NCBI GenBank assembly: GCA_008921705.1
Contig: VFFE01007767.1
Span: forward strand, 1,316,278 to 1,380,277
DNA length: 64,000 bases
Reading direction: 5' to 3'
DNA from: Burhinus oedicnemus
Lineage: Eukaryota > Chordata > Aves > Charadriiformes > Burhinidae
Below are positions 1 to 13,836 of the stretch, piece by piece; position 1 is the first letter of the stretch, and each line of letters begins with the position of its first letter. The notes beneath the pieces are model-generated. The model worked only from the letters and a program-made list of their open reading frames with translations, did not search any database and was not told the origin of the DNA. Both the position numbers and the translations under genes were made by a program.

Positions 1-2149
1 GATAAGCCTTGTCTTTCTCCCCAAGCTGGGGGTAGCTGAGGGCACAATTCCTGCCGAAGGACGTGCATCCTTCTGGATGAAGCTGGGGTGCTGTGCAGAA
101 AGGAATATCAGATTTGTGGGATCAGCAAGACAGCAAATCAAAAGGGAGCCCGTAGTCCATGCTGAGGACCTTCTGCCAGAATGGAGAGAGCCTGGGACTC
201 AGTCCATGGTGAGATTTATGCGCTTCATGCAATGATTCTCATACAAAATACATAAGCAGTCTTTATGTTAGATTTTAGAGCGTGTCCAGTTGCACGTGGT
301 CTGCTAGTGCTACTATTTGCAAAGTCTTAAATCCAGTGTGCTGCCTTCCAGGCTGAAAGAGAAAGAACATTTTGTAGGGAAACATGGCATCAAGCTTTCA
401 GAAAATTGCTTAAAAACACAAGTTTGTAAACTAGAGCTCAGGAAGCGAGCTGCCACAGCACGAAGTACAACAGCTGCATGAGCACACCATCTCATTAGCC
501 AAAGAGGAGACGCTACTCACTCTGGTTGGGCTCTCACATTTGGTGGTAAGGCTGTGTAAGGAGCTCTTCCCCTCTTATCTCCCGTTTATTCATTCTTGCC
601 CTTGTGCTGCCTGCTGTGCTGTGCTTTGCAGAGCTATTTGTGTGGCCATGAGTGACCGAAGAATTGTTATGGCTATTTTTTACCCCCACCCCCCCAAGTC
701 TAATAACTCTGAGGTCTACTGGGAAATTGCGCACCTCCCTTCCCTAGGCATACTCCTACACTGTATCTTCATTAACACAAGTCATACAGGACTCACCTGC
801 AAATTCTGATGTCCCAAGCCAGGTGGTGGAGTGTGGGATAGATAGAATTATAATCAATGAAAAGTTTATTTTTCATGATGCTTAGTGTTCTCAGTGGGAG
901 GTTTTTTGCTGAGTAGGAAATTCACACAATAAAATACTAGCAAAAGAATAAATATAGAAAATCAAGCACTCGAAAATTAGGAAGTAGCAAAATGAAACTT
1001 TTCCCTACAAGTTAATGTGGCCTTCTGCTAACGGGCTTTTGGTCCATTTTGATTTTGAGATTTTGCATCATCTTTGCTGCAAGACTCCCTCATTTAATGC
1101 AGAAGATACCCCATGCCCTGCAAGTGAGTCCGGGTTGTGTTTCAGTCCCCATCCTTCCCTCGCACGGGCTGCGGTGTTGTGTGGGCAGCAGGAGCAGGCA
1201 GCGCGGGAGGGAAGCCCTGCAGGCAGCAGATCCGCGCTGCTGAGGGCACGGCTTTGACTGCTCCAGAGCTCCTCTGTCATCTGGGCTGGTCCCTGCAGCA
1301 AACTTTTCTGAGATGGCCATTTTGTGCCGTTCTTATTTCTGAGACCTGAGCTGAAGGGGATCTGATTTGGGAAAAGCTTCTGTTTAAGTTGTTGAGAGCT
1401 ACACCACGAATCTGTGAAGCGCTACAGAACATGAAGTGTTCACAAGACCCAGCTCCCAGTGTTTCCAGTTGGGAGATCCAAAACTGAGGGCACTAAACGG
1501 TCTTACTGTCCCTGCCCAGCCTCACCTGGGGCCTCTCCCACTGTGCCCATGGCCCAGGACCCCACGTCAGCCCAGCCCGTGGCCGTCAGTCCCTGCCCCA
1601 GCGATGCTGTAGGATGCCGTAGCCCCTGCCCTCCGGCCCGAGGGAGCAGCCAGCCCTTGTTGCTCCCTGACAAAAATCATTTGAGAGATCTAATAATTCA
1701 GCTTTAAATTTTGCCTTTCAAGGGCTCGCATATACAACTAAGAGAATAATGCCACCTTGCCTCACAGTGATGTAGTGCAAATAACTTAGCATTTCTAACG
1801 AAACAAGCTAGCGAGGTGGGAATACCAGAGAAAGCCCCCCAGAGAACTTACCGGTACAGCGAGAGGCTGGAGAGTCCTCAGTGGAACATGGAAACAGCAG
1901 GTCCCATCTAAAAGCAACCACGTGGGAGCGAAGAACTGAATGCTTCTTGTTTTACTCTTTGCTGTTGTCTTGAGCAGCTAAATTGCTGAAAAACCAAAGG
2001 GTCTTTCAAAATTCACCAGGGGTGTTAGCTGTTCTGTAAAACTTAAAATGATATTACACTCGGTAATATTTTTCAGTGCATAGCCTGTTACTCCCCTGCT
2101 CCCCAAATTTTACTTGCTGAAGGGGGATATGGTGGCAGAGATGACAGTA

Positions 2150-2215
2150 TTCTGGCCCTGTTGAAGTCAATGGGAATTTTCCCCCGACTCCATGAAAGCA
2201 TTTCACATGGGGCAA
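2150..2215. repeat. Possible ancient amniote interspersed repeat remnant
   Basis: CTGGCCCTGTTGAAGTCAAT followed by GGGAATTTTCCCCC resembles a motif common in old amniote repeats (a GAAGTCAATGGGA core). The match is short and the family name is not certain. A related core appears at 60105-60345. Confidence 0.35.
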
Positions 2216-5200
2216 AAAACGTTGCATTCCTTTGCCTCCTTAGATTCAGCCAAGGTCAGTGTGTGTCTGGTGAGCGCTAAGTGTTACAGAAAGCTGTTTC
2301 CTTGAGTCTGCAGATACTGGCCCTGTTTTAGGTAAACAAAATTGTGTTTTAAATTCCAATTTCAGAAGCAAACACAGATGTGATAATTACCGCCTACGAG
2401 CAGGAAGCTGTGATTGTGTAAATGGGTCAACATGCTGCCTGGGCTTGAGCCAGAGAAGTGTTTTATTTATGTTACAGAAACCATAGTTTGTTTAGAAGGG
2501 AAGTTTTAGATTAAGTCTTAGTCTTTTAGGAATAGGTAGAGTCAGAGATGCTTGTGCTATCACTAGTTCTCAATCATTCTGCAGAGATATAATCTACTGT
2601 GTATTTTATTTGCTTTGTACATTATTTGCAATAGCATTAATAACATTGCAATATTAATAATTTAGGATTGCTGTGAACTTGTGCTTAACTGTGTGCAGGA
2701 AAATTATTTGGGATGGTACTTATACAGCCAGTAACATACTATCTGTATATTTTCAGATATTATTTATTAGCAAGTTTGGTGAGAAAGCCTTGCCATGCAA
2801 GTATAATTGCCCTTGCCCTCAATTTGAGCTTTGCGCGGGCAGCAGCATCCCACCCTGCCGGGCGGGCGGTGCAGCAGGAGGGATGCTCGAGGAGCGGTGC
2901 TGGCCATGCAGGGTCTGAAGTTGGTCTGACAACATGGAAATGGTGCGCAGGTGTCTCTGGCCTGCTTGGTAGCAGAGGAAGGCGTGCGGGTGAGCTTCCA
3001 GAGAAAAGAGGACACTTTCACTGGAAATATATTTTTGTGCTGATAAAGACTTTCCGCTGAGTACCTTCACAGCAATGAAAAGCAGTTAATGAGATGCAGA
3101 GCTGCTCTTTGCCCCAGCGCTCATATTGTGCTCCTTGCCAGAATCTAGCCCTTGTTAGCTGGGCTGGTGTGCATCATGTAGGCTCAACCCAGACTTTCTT
3201 TGGGCTGAAAAAAAGCAATTTTGGTAAGCAAGCACTGTGCCCCGCAGCTCCGAGGAGGAAGGCAGGAGAGGGACCGTATCCCGTGGAAACTGCAGGGGGC
3301 ACAGTGTCATTACTAGAGGGCCGGGATAATTAGATGCCGTTAACTTGCCTAACCTAACGAAAAACTAAGATGGGATGTTCAGTGGCAGAAATTCAGGTCC
3401 TGGCTTTGGTGACTTATCCGTATAAAGGTGCCGTGGTCTGATGCTGGGCTGGTGCTTTAGCTCACCGCCAAGCAAGAGGTGATACCTGCTGGAATCGCTT
3501 TTTTGCTTGCTGTGGCAGTGAGTCGCTCAAGGAGCTCGGTGGCCCAGGCGACCCTTTGGCCTCGCGGTGTGTAGCACAAGGTGGTACCACCGCAGGTGGG
3601 CTAGCAGCTACCGCGCTGCAGTGGCCTTGAAGCCTGGGCCAGCCGGAGCAGACAGCCGGCAGGGCTAAGTCAGCACAGTGCCCTCCAGCCGGAGCCGCTG
3701 ATGAACTGAGAGGCAGCTCCATGGGCACCGATGCAAAGTGACAGGGAGGCCTGTCAAGGAGCCCCATGTCACATGAGGAACACAGTCCCTGTCATCCTGT
3801 AGCACAGCATTTGCTCCTGTCCTCATCAAAAGGGACACACCATGCAGGGGGATTTGCTAAACAGCCGGCACTGAGAAGTTGAGCGAATAGGTTCGCTTCA
3901 CCTTTTCAAAATGTTAAAAAACATTTTGCATGAACATAAAATAATTACTGTTAACTAGGATACTTTCTGCTAATAAAGAATGCTTTGAAATATATTGATG
4001 TGGAAGCTGACTATATTCCATGTTACTTCTGGTGCATTTTTCTTACATGCAGCTGTGAGGAGCAGATCCCTCTCACCTGTTCTGGGCCAGCAGGTTGGGG
4101 CATTTGCTTTCAACGAGGGGCCACAGATATGACCATTCAAATGGTATCTTTTTTTTTTTTTTCCCTCTGCAGAAATGCCTTGTACAGCTGACATCATCAG
4201 TTCAGCGATCTACAGTGCTGAATAATCGTAAACATGTTTGTCCTACTTATTCCCCTGGAGGATTTTTCCACTTAAAATATTTAAAGGAATATGTACTAGC
4301 TGTGACATAGGTCTATTTTAGAAATACTCTCAGATTACACTAATGCTGAAGTTCATAGATTTAGCAATAATTTTCTCACTATTAAAACCCAAAAGGTTTT
4401 GCTTGTAGATAAAGAACTCTTTACCAATTGAAAATGTTATAATTGTCCAAGAAAAACATTTGTTTTATTTATAGAAAATCATCCTGTGATATTGAATACA
4501 TATGTGTTAAGGTCTTAGAACTGATAAATTACATCTAGAAACATTTGTTTCTCAGGCGTGTCATCTCTGTGAAGTACAGCTAGGTAAGTAAAGGAGTTTG
4601 ATACTGTTTGAACACTTGCTTTTTCTACACACTTGTGATAGTGTTAGATTTTGTAAACCTTTCACCTTTAACCAGTATTTGTCTGAAGGGATCAGAGCAG
4701 AAAATACCAAATTTTTTTCAAATTATTTCGATGAAAAGGAAAGTTAACAAGAAAAAATCACTAGCAATATTAAATAATAGCGTAATATAAGGATTGCTTA
4801 CCCTTGTGTAAGCTTAATGTTTGTTCTTGCGAATAAAGAAGAAAAGAGAGAGGATGACTGGGGAAATGGTGTTTCCAGAGCTGCTGGGAGGCACTGTTAA
4901 TAGTTTAACAGAATTTATTATAGTATTTGTTAGAATTTCAACAAAAATAATAAGGTGGTGTTAACTCCCTAGTTTTGTTTTTATTTGGTGCCAGTGTCGT
5001 TTGCAGATTATCAGTCAAATGAAGTGTCATGATTTATTCAGATATTTTACTACAAAGCTAGTTCATTAAGGAAGTTTATTAAGCATTATCTGAAAAAAAG
5101 CTGTTTGTAACAGTGCAGTGAGTTGGATCATATATCCTCCTAGTCAAAAGAAAGTTTTTTTTCCATGTATTTACACTTTGTATATATTTTACAACAGAAG

Positions 5201-7804
5201 GGTACATTTCAGTTGGTAGAGATTTCATCTATATTTAGGTGACTGCATTTTTAGGTAGCAAACGAGGCAAATGGAGAAGAATCTGCTAAGTACTTCCATT
5301 GACGGAGTTACTGACAATCTGCTTTTCAACTCGTCGGGTTCCTGTGACTCCAGGGAGCTGATCAGAGAAGATACGGGCTGGCGATTCCTGCGGGTGAAGC
5401 GTAGCTCAGCGCGCATGGGAAGATGAACCCTCCCCAAGATCTCTACCCTCTGACTTGGCAGCAACTCCTTGCCCCGACCTGGCCAGCCCTGTCCCTGCAA
5501 ATGCTGGAGCAGCCGCCCCAGGCAGAGCCCCGAGGGGCGGCTTTCTCCCCCTCCCTTCAGCTCTGGTCTGTCAGCACCTTTCTGCAGCTGGGGCCAAGCT
5601 CGGCTATTTCTGAGGAAAACCAAAACAAATAATTCTGTTAATCTGCTTTCACCCCTTCCAGCAGTTTCTACAGATTTGTGTCTTGTGATTGATTCTGAGC
5701 TCCGAGTGAAGCTCTGCTGTGAGTAGGATATTCACGTGGTGTCTTGTTTAGTGCCTGGTATCTTGAGGGATCGTACTACCACTTTCCCCTGTGTAGGGTG
5801 CTTACGAAGTCCCCCCTTTTCCACTCAATCTCCCGTCCCTATAAAAATGTGTAGGCACTTTGTAGCTCAAGGCAATCTGTACTCCTCTGTCAAATTTGGT
5901 TAAAGCTGGCCAGAGGATTTGGACAATTACTGGGTCATATGCGTAGTGAAACCCATGGTGCCTGTGCATCTTGGCTTCCTTAGGAAACGAAGTTAAAAAT
6001 GACATCTGTATCTTTTCCTAAGATCAGAAGCCAAATCATTACATCTGTGTGCGTGGGGAAATCCTTCCTTTATGATTCCTATACTTAGTGGCAGAAAGTT
6101 TAAATGCAAAACTTGAAAAAAATAATAGCTGTCTTCATGGGAAGCTACAAAACTTACGGGCCAGGCCAGTGTCCATAAAGGAGCTGGACTGAAACCGGTT
6201 CCGAGGTCAGAAAGGACAACGGCTATCCAGCCCAACCTGGCCATGCAGTTCATTGGCTCACACTTTTATCACTCATTTTCCGAATTTTTATCACTTTTGT
6301 GCAACTGTCTGTAAGGAAGATGAGAGATTTGGAGAAGTGGGCATCAGGACTGCACATAGTAGTGGTCTCAGGAGTCAATTGTACTGTAGCAAAATCAATT
6401 CCTTTCACTCAATATTTCCATTTGCACCTTATGCTATGCCCGTGTTCTGGTGCTTATTTGAACGGACTCTTCGGCTTCCCTCTGAGAAACTGATTTTCAA
6501 AGTTGTCTTCTGTCCTTTGAGCATCACCTGCATTTCTGATTACCATTTGGCTCTTCTGAAATGTCCTGTAGGGCTATGAGCATTTAGCTGAGTTCATAAG
6601 AATAACATGTTCCCTTCATTACTTTCTGCAGCCCTTGCTTTTAGTGCCATGCACAAGTAGTCAGTAGACCAAGATCTTATGGCATTGTGTAGATCATTGA
6701 TAAATAGATAAATTTATAAATAGTCTCAGAAGGTTCACCCAGGAAAGAGTCCCTTTCAGATACTTGCTAATTAAACTACATCTTTTGTTTTGATATTCTT
6801 CAGTAAGACGGTTTTTAATCTATGTATGCCTTATTATCTTCATGTAAAGCAAGTTTCGCCTGTTGTGTAGTACAGAGTCAGATGGTTGGGAGAGATCCAG
6901 CCATACTGTACCAGTGCGGCTGCCTTCTGCTTTCTACTCAGCTGTCTACTGATGTCAGGCCAAATACTCCATACCTTCCAAATCATTTTTCTGTGTTTTA
7001 AAATAAGAAGGCACAATTTGGCATTTTCTGGTATTGCCCAAGGAAGTAGGGCTGTCCAGGCAGAGTTTAGGGTGAGATGCTTGAGGTGGGACCAAGGGCT
7101 GTGGGTGGGCCTGAAACACACTGTGGAGGATGGGGCAGAAAGGAGGCAAGCTTGAGGAGAAAGACTGGAAGCCTGTGGTCATTAGATCACACTCCTGCTC
7201 AAAGCAGGGATGGGATTGAGGGTTCCTAAATCTCACCCTACTTTTGCAATCACCAAATAGCTGAGAACTTTTCTGGTGCATTGTACCTGGTGTTCCCTTC
7301 CTGTGCTGGTCCATGCAGGTGTAACAACCTGCTGCCAGCTGGTTTCTTACCTCAAGTGGCTAGTGTGTTGGTGGTGGACCTAAGGATGTCAGCCCCAGTG
7401 GTGAGCCTCGTGGTTCAGCATCAGTCCATGTGATACAATTTCTGGGGTTTTTTTTGTTTGCCTTCAGTAAAATTTCTTCATTTGTCGTAGAGGTGGTATA
7501 ACCATTGTTTAATGATTAAGGCAGACTAATGATGTTTTGAAGAACTGGAACCTACCCTTGCCATTGCTACAGGGGTCTACATTTTCCTGGTCAGATTATT
7601 GAAGCCAAATTTTCTACGGGCAATCACCGTTTTTTTCATGTTTGTGAAATAAGACCTGTGGGGAATGCTAGACACTCAAAGGTGAAGTTGACATAATGAC
7701 AGCTGTGCTTTGAATCTATGAAGTCCTATATAATGTCAAATACTTTGAAAAAACAGGCTCCTGGCACCTCAAATTACCATTTATTTTTTCTCCTAATCTG
7801 TATC

Positions 7805-7860
7805 CAGTTCATGGTCTGTAAAATGGGAGTAATAATGGTGTCTGCCATCTGATTTAGGAG
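7805..7860 (-). repeat. MIR/L3-like ancient repeat remnant
   Basis: GGTCTGTAAAATGGGAGTAA and the following TAATGGTG recall the reverse complement of the MIR/L3 consensus (…TATTATCCCCATTTTACAGA…). The flanks are too diverged to extend it by eye. Confidence 0.4.
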
Positions 7861-8384
7861 CAAAATAATAAAAAATTAGTGAAGCATTCTGATACAGTGA
7901 TGAATGTCCATAAGGAAATGAGTGATTCCTTTAGAACAGTAGAGTTTAAATATAATGTAAAAATAAAGTCTTGGATTATACAGGAAGAAAACAAAGTGCT
8001 AGGCTTCTCTTCATTAAACTCTGTCTTCTCTGCAATGAATGGCATAGAGATCTTGCGGAAGAACAGTGTGCGATCATGTAATCAGAAGTCATATATTAAA
8101 ATATGATAAACAGGTATGCATCGGGAGGCAAAGCCGTCGCGCAGATATTTAGTTCTATTCCTTTCCCAAATCCAATGTAATCCACTAATATGTTACATAT
8201 TTTGTTTCAAGAAACGCCATGAAGGATTATTTATCAGAAAAACAATACAAAGAACATCATGAGCTGTTTAGTATGTCCATCTCCCCGCACTCCCCTCCCT
8301 GCCTGTTGCCATATACATGTCGTAAATCCTCTACATTGTTGCTCTCTAAGGAACTGTGCAACTGGTTCATTGTTCGTATGTCAG

Positions 8385-8398
8385 TTTGCATATGCAAA
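8385..8398. promoter_or_regulatory. Perfect 14-bp palindrome containing an octamer motif
   Basis: TTTGCATATGCAAA is self-complementary, and with the next base its right half reads ATGCAAAT, the consensus POU/octamer site. It is intergenic, more than 16 kb downstream of the PIP4K2A 3' end. Binding is not shown. Confidence 0.35.
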
Positions 8399-11300
8399 TG
8401 GCACAACGCCATACATTTCAGCAGCAGAAAAAGCTGTTTCTATAATCAGGAAAACTAGCAATTAATGAGGTGGGAGTAGGAGCAGATATTGCTATAGGCA
8501 GGAACAGCAGGCTTTTGTGCCATTTCTCCATGACTTTTTGTGTCTCTGCTTGGGTTTTAAAACTGTTAGGTAGCTGAGACGGCCGCTGGTTGTCGTCTTT
8601 CTGGTTAATTCTGCCTTCCAAGGGCTCAGCACTATGTACACATGCAATTGAAAACTCATTGACTCTGAAAATGAATTTAAAGGTGGGGAGAGTCGATTTG
8701 AAAAAACCTATGTAACCGAACAGCAAGCTCTTAGAAATCTCGTTTCCTCAGCAGATGTGTTGCTCTCCAGGCTGTCTTACAGCTGAAGGAGGGAAAATAG
8801 GAAACAGCAACAACCGAGGCAAACTTTCACCAGAGGTGAGCATGTGTAGGAGCTGGGAGATGCTGCCTGGAGGGACCATGAACAGGAGATGCTGCCTTCT
8901 GGATGTTTGCTCTGCCATGCTTTCTGTATATACTTTCACATAACCCCTGGGTTCTACCACTTTTATCTAATAACACTCTACCCTGGTATAAACTAACATA
9001 TTTCACAAATGCTTTTGGATCGTAGCATGGTATTTAAAAGGAAACACAGATGTTAGAGAGCCATTCGGAGAGGAAATGAAAAGAGGAAGAGCATCTGGAG
9101 ACTTGAGCCTGGGCTGGAGCTCTGGTTGTTGGTTGATTTAGTACTCCTGGGTCGTTGCAATCAGATCTGGCCTTTCTGCTTTTGAGTAGGTGCCCCGAAG
9201 TATTTCCCAGCACACCTGACCTTGCTCTGGGCAGGGGACTATGCACCGTGCGGATTTGAGGCTTTGGAGGAAGGACAGACAACCAAATTGCTTTGACGCC
9301 AACTCCAATTGCAACATTCACAGCCACAGGTTTTAGATCCCTTTCAGATCTTGTCAACCTTCTGGTAACGGTGTCCAGAAACAGTTGTCTGTGTTTAGAA
9401 AGGTTTGGCAAAGGACAATCACCCAAAGAAAAGGGAGTCTGGGGGCTCTTCTCTACATGATGGTTTTGTGTTTCAGTCACTGCTCTGAGTTCAGGTAAAG
9501 CTGGTAAACCGGCTCCTTTTATAGATTTAACAGACAGGCTTGTAAGCATCCGCACAACAAACTGCTACACCACCTGTGGCGATGATAAATATTTTATACT
9601 CTGCAGAGTTTGTGTCTGAACAAAACTCTTGGTTACAGTTACCTGCAGATTTCTGTTGTGCTTGTGTCTGTTTGCTGAGTTTGTGCAGATTGTACCTGAA
9701 CAGGCTAAACAGAAAATTCTTGCATTATTTAGCCTCTCTCAGGCCGAGGAATAGAATTGGGGAGTGGTTTTATGTTAGAAATAAAGAAATGCAACATTAT
9801 TGTAATTCCCTGATACTTGCTGTGGGTGTTGTTTCCTTGACATCCCCACAGCCCTGTACTTGCTGTCCCTCGACATCTCTTTGTCCTCGGTGAGACGTGA
9901 GATTTAATGAACGCTAAGGCTTATGTACATAGTCAGTCTCTCTTCGGAGCTACGTTTTACTATTTAAATTAACATTTTTGTATTTTGCACCCTTCCGTTG
10001 ACTTTGTCAATGCATAGTCCTAGAAATACTGAGTGAGTTATCTTTTACTAGCAAGGATGTAGTTTATGTTAATAGTAATAAGGAATAGAGGCATTATCTG
10101 TGTTTAATGTAGAAATTTCTTCCTCTCCTTGAGCTTTGGTGCTGTATATTATGTGCTGTCTAAATCTAGTCAAACTTAAAAGCAACACAGAAGATACTTG
10201 ATGGAGATCAGCCTTAAGGTCAGTTCTTTGTTGTCTTTAGAGTCTGCTGCAAATAGTTTGAAGGAAAGGGTAGAATCAGTGAGATGGGAAGGTGCAGAGA
10301 TTTTTTTTCCACACTTCTTTTCCAATTTATATTTAAAGTGATCAAAAAACCTTACTAATGGAAATTGTAAAGGCAGAAATTCCTTTTTTTTTTGGGGGGG
10401 GTTAGTGCTTTCTTCCATTTTTTCCTGTTAGAGCATCATTTTATTCTGCTCTGGAGTATTGACTGTTTTAATCCTCCAAACACACTATTCAAACCTCCTG
10501 GAGGTTTCTGCCGATACAGCTAATTCAGGTTCCTAGGACTGCAGCGAAAGGAAAGTATGTGAATACATGCAACACTTGTGGAGGCCAAACGTATTAAAGG
10601 GTTCAGGGAGGGGTAAGTCCACCGAGGGCTATTAAATGTAATGGTCCAGATGCAACTGTGGTGTTAGTGGAGGTGTGGACCCTAAACACAAACTGTTTGG
10701 TTAGATCAAGAGATTTCGAAGTATTATATATGTGGGTTTGGAGATGTTTTTATTTAGTATGTGGCTGTTTTCTGGATAACAAAATCATATGAATGTTGCA
10801 AATGTATAGGTTTTTTCCTTTCTCAAACAATAGAAAAGAAACTGTACCCAGCTGTTTATGCCCTTTCTGAAGCTTCCTTGAAGTAATACAACATATAGGA
10901 GAGAAAAACAGCTTGAGGTTTAGGCAAGCTAGACGATGCTCTTTTTTTAGTGACTTGTTCTGTTCTTTTTGGAAATCCAGTAGAATTTTGCCAACATGAA
11001 CAGGATTGAGCCTTAAATGTTGAAAAATTAGCAATGCTAAATATGTGCAATTTAGATAGCCACAAATTACATACAGTAACAAAAGTGAACTGCGTGCCAC
11101 ACGTAAAGGAGTGTACATATGGGTTATGGTGAGCTTCAGCATTAGAAGAAAAATGATGAAAAGAAAGAAGAAAAGCAAGCTGCTTATGGAAATCATTTTC
11201 CAGCTATCCTGGGTCATAAATAATTTGTGCCAAAACACGAAGCACTAAAAATATTTCTTCAATGCAGGTTTGACTGTTCTAGTATTGGCCCAAGCAGCTA

Positions 11301-13568
11301 AATTTGAACAACTGCTGTGTGCATAGGTTGCATAATTTTTTTTAACTTGTTATCCCTTCAGGTATAATGGAATATCTACCAGCTAGGTCACAGAGGCAAG
11401 TCTGCAGCCTTTAACATTTTACAGAAGAGAAGAGAAACTGCATTCATACAAAAAATACCTTAATTTCTTTATAAAATGAAATGACACCATTGTTGACTCC
11501 ATGTGAATAAGAACATGTGGGGTTTTTTTACCCCGCATTCATTGTCTTTTAAAGCTAATGCAAGTTTTGATGGTGCCTTTATGTGCCATCGTTCTCTTCA
11601 TAATGTGAAAAATGCTTTCATGTTTCTGATAGGGAAATGATAATTTGCAATCTTGAAGAGATTGTCACATAAAGGAGATTGCATGTACTGAACTGCATAT
11701 GCTGCACAGATGAGGTAACGTCTGTGGTGCACACTTGAGATTAACCTGGTTGAAGCACAGAATACCATTTTAATGATGAATTAAAAAACAAAGGGGGGCT
11801 GCGTGTGTGAACGTATTACTTTGGGCAAAAAGGTGAAATCCTTCTCTAAGAAGGTTAAACGTGAGAGAAAAACGCTATGCTGCAGAAATGAGCTGGAGAA
11901 TTAATGCATCGTCAGAGGGAGTTTGGAGAAAAAGAGTATCTTCCCAAGTTGACATATGACTTAATGAGGGGTTGAAGAAATGTAGTGGAGGTGTAGAGGG
12001 GAAATAGATAAAAATAATTCCAGTTTCCTCTTAGCATCAGACTTCCAGGTGTTACGTGTTTTCTTTGCCTCTTGAGTCTCATAAAAGACTTGTGAGAGTC
12101 AATGAAAGTATTTTTGTCTCTGTGTTCATTCTTCCCCAATAACAGGAATTTTGAGAAAAAAATGAAACACCATGGTAGTCCAAAAGGCATTTCTTCAGAT
12201 AATGTAGATTGCAAATTATTTCCTTACAGGACAAGCAGTATAATCCTAGGTCATAGTGCAGCTTTTAAACCATTTTTGATTTATTTTCATAAAACTAAGG
12301 CTTTAAGAAACTTAATTGCCAGACGGTTTCAAAATGTACTTACTATTGCACGCGATAAGCTATGTTGAAACACACCCTTTTGAAAGCAATTTAGATACAG
12401 TCAGTGCATATGCTACCTGAAATAAATTGCTTTATGTACACAGTGGGGGAAGAGCATGTTTCATAGATTACTGCACTGAAGCTTTAGAAATGTGGCACAG
12501 TATTGAATATCTATATAATTTTTAGCAATTGCTGAGACTTTGTAGCCTACTGATTGAGAGTTTTTACATTTTCCAGATGTTAGGAATTTCAGTCTCTGTT
12601 GTGCAAGGAAACTTTTTGCTTTAATTATATATATTTCTTTTAAACTGAGATCATAAGCTGCTTCACTCACATGCTCCGTTTATCATGGCAACCTTGAGAG
12701 CGCACCTTCAAAAATAGATTTTGTGTAACTGCAGGAGTGGAAAGGAAAGCTGAGAGGTACTTTTATTTATTGAAGAAGGTTAATCTTGTATTGTGAACTT
12801 CTTGTGCAGATAATCACAAATCTGAGCAAAATCTCAATTGTCTGCTGATGTACCGTTTCAACTAGTTACAATGAAATGCATATTAACAGGATGAAGGATT
12901 ATATTAATATAAAAGTCCTTAGATAAATGTTTATAATGATAGAATATAGTTCTTGATCAGCATGTGGAAGAAACAGCTATAATTAAACAATTGTATATAA
13001 CGTCAATAGTTTTATGCCAGCCACTGAGGATGCCTTCCCCTAGGAAGGTAGCTAGAAATACCAACAGAAGCATGATTCAGGTCAGTGGACTCTAACTCCA
13101 GGATTTCTGCCTGAAATCAAGCTGCAACCGCCAGTGAAAAGTGATTTCAGTTAATGCATCTTCCTGCACAGCGTCTAGAGAAGTAAGTGGAGGGAGATAT
13201 TATTATTCCTGGTTTTGCTTCATGTTACATTTCAGAATACGGGTTAGTGTCCTTGTGTCTCCCAGGCCCAACACCATCAGCAACACAGCTGCCATGACAT
13301 GTTTAATTTTACCCGCCGAGTGAAGGCTACCACACCATTTGTTGTGTGCAGGGAATTTCCCAGACAGAAATCGCTATGCTTTTACTGCGCGTAGCACGTG
13401 CAATGAGCCTGAAGCTTCTGGGAAGTGTTAGATTTACTGTAAATGTGCAATAAATTTGGCACTTGGGGAGCGTTTTGGGCTTACTGTGAATGTGTGAATC
13501 AGCCATGCAGTCTATTAATGGCAAATCTGAAGCTTCCAGGTGGTGTCTGACTTAGGGTGTGTGAATGT

Positions 13569-13836
13569 ACAGGTTAGTTTGGGTTGGAAGGGACCTTTGA
13601 AGACCATCTTGTCCAACCCCACCCCTGCCACGGGCAGGGACATCTTTCACTAGGTCGGGTTGCTCAAAGCCCCATCCAACCTGATCTTGAACACTTCCAG
13701 GGATGGGGCATCCACAGCTTCCCTGGGCAACCTATTCCAGCGTCTAAGCATCCTCGTAAAACATTTCTTCCTTATATCTAATGTAAAGGTACCCTCTTTT
13801 AGTTTAAAGCCATTGTCCCTTGTCCTATCACAGTTG
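13569..13836 (-). mobile_element. CR1: CR1 LINE fragment, 3' end, minus orientation
   Basis: The stretch reads as the reverse complement of the avian CR1 3' end, including GGGTTGGAAGGGACC, the CCACGGGCAGGGACA block, GCTCAAAGCCCCATCCAACC, and TTTTAGTTTAAAGCCATTG. The element's 3' end is at 13569 and it is 5'-truncated near 13836, as most CR1 copies are. Its terminal 8-bp tail repeats are not visible, so the extreme 3' end has decayed or been lost. Only non-coding and 3'-proximal sequence remains. Confidence 0.93.

Larger units (their letters stand above)
1..13568. other. Intergenic DNA downstream of PIP4K2A, no gene supported
   Basis: No open frame here resembles a known protein, and none shows exon-like junctions with family similarity. 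The longest are a 173-codon frame at 9034-9555 and a 162-codon frame at 10750-11238, both minus and both unrecognised. Moderately GC-rich patches occur near 1130-1260, 1500-1660, 2820-2960, 3530-3770 and 5330-5620, but they are not dense in CpG. Possible old repeat remnants lie at 2150-2215 and 7805-7860, and an octamer-bearing palindrome at 8385-8398. In human the next gene on this side is SPAG6, but none of its exons was seen. Confidence 0.6.

Noticed and set aside
3480..3780. CpG-island promoter in a GC-rich patch
   Set aside because: Moderately GC-rich but with few CpG pairs, and no gene start follows on either strand.
6140..6260. Possible further repeat with GACTGAAACCGGTTCCGAGG
   Set aside because: No family could be recognised; similarity to CR1 was considered, but the block order does not match.
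10750..11238. 162-codon minus-strand open frame with a hydrophobic N-terminal part
   Set aside because: No recognised family; the hydrophobic stretch comes from A-rich plus-strand DNA, and no exon junction or start context supports it.
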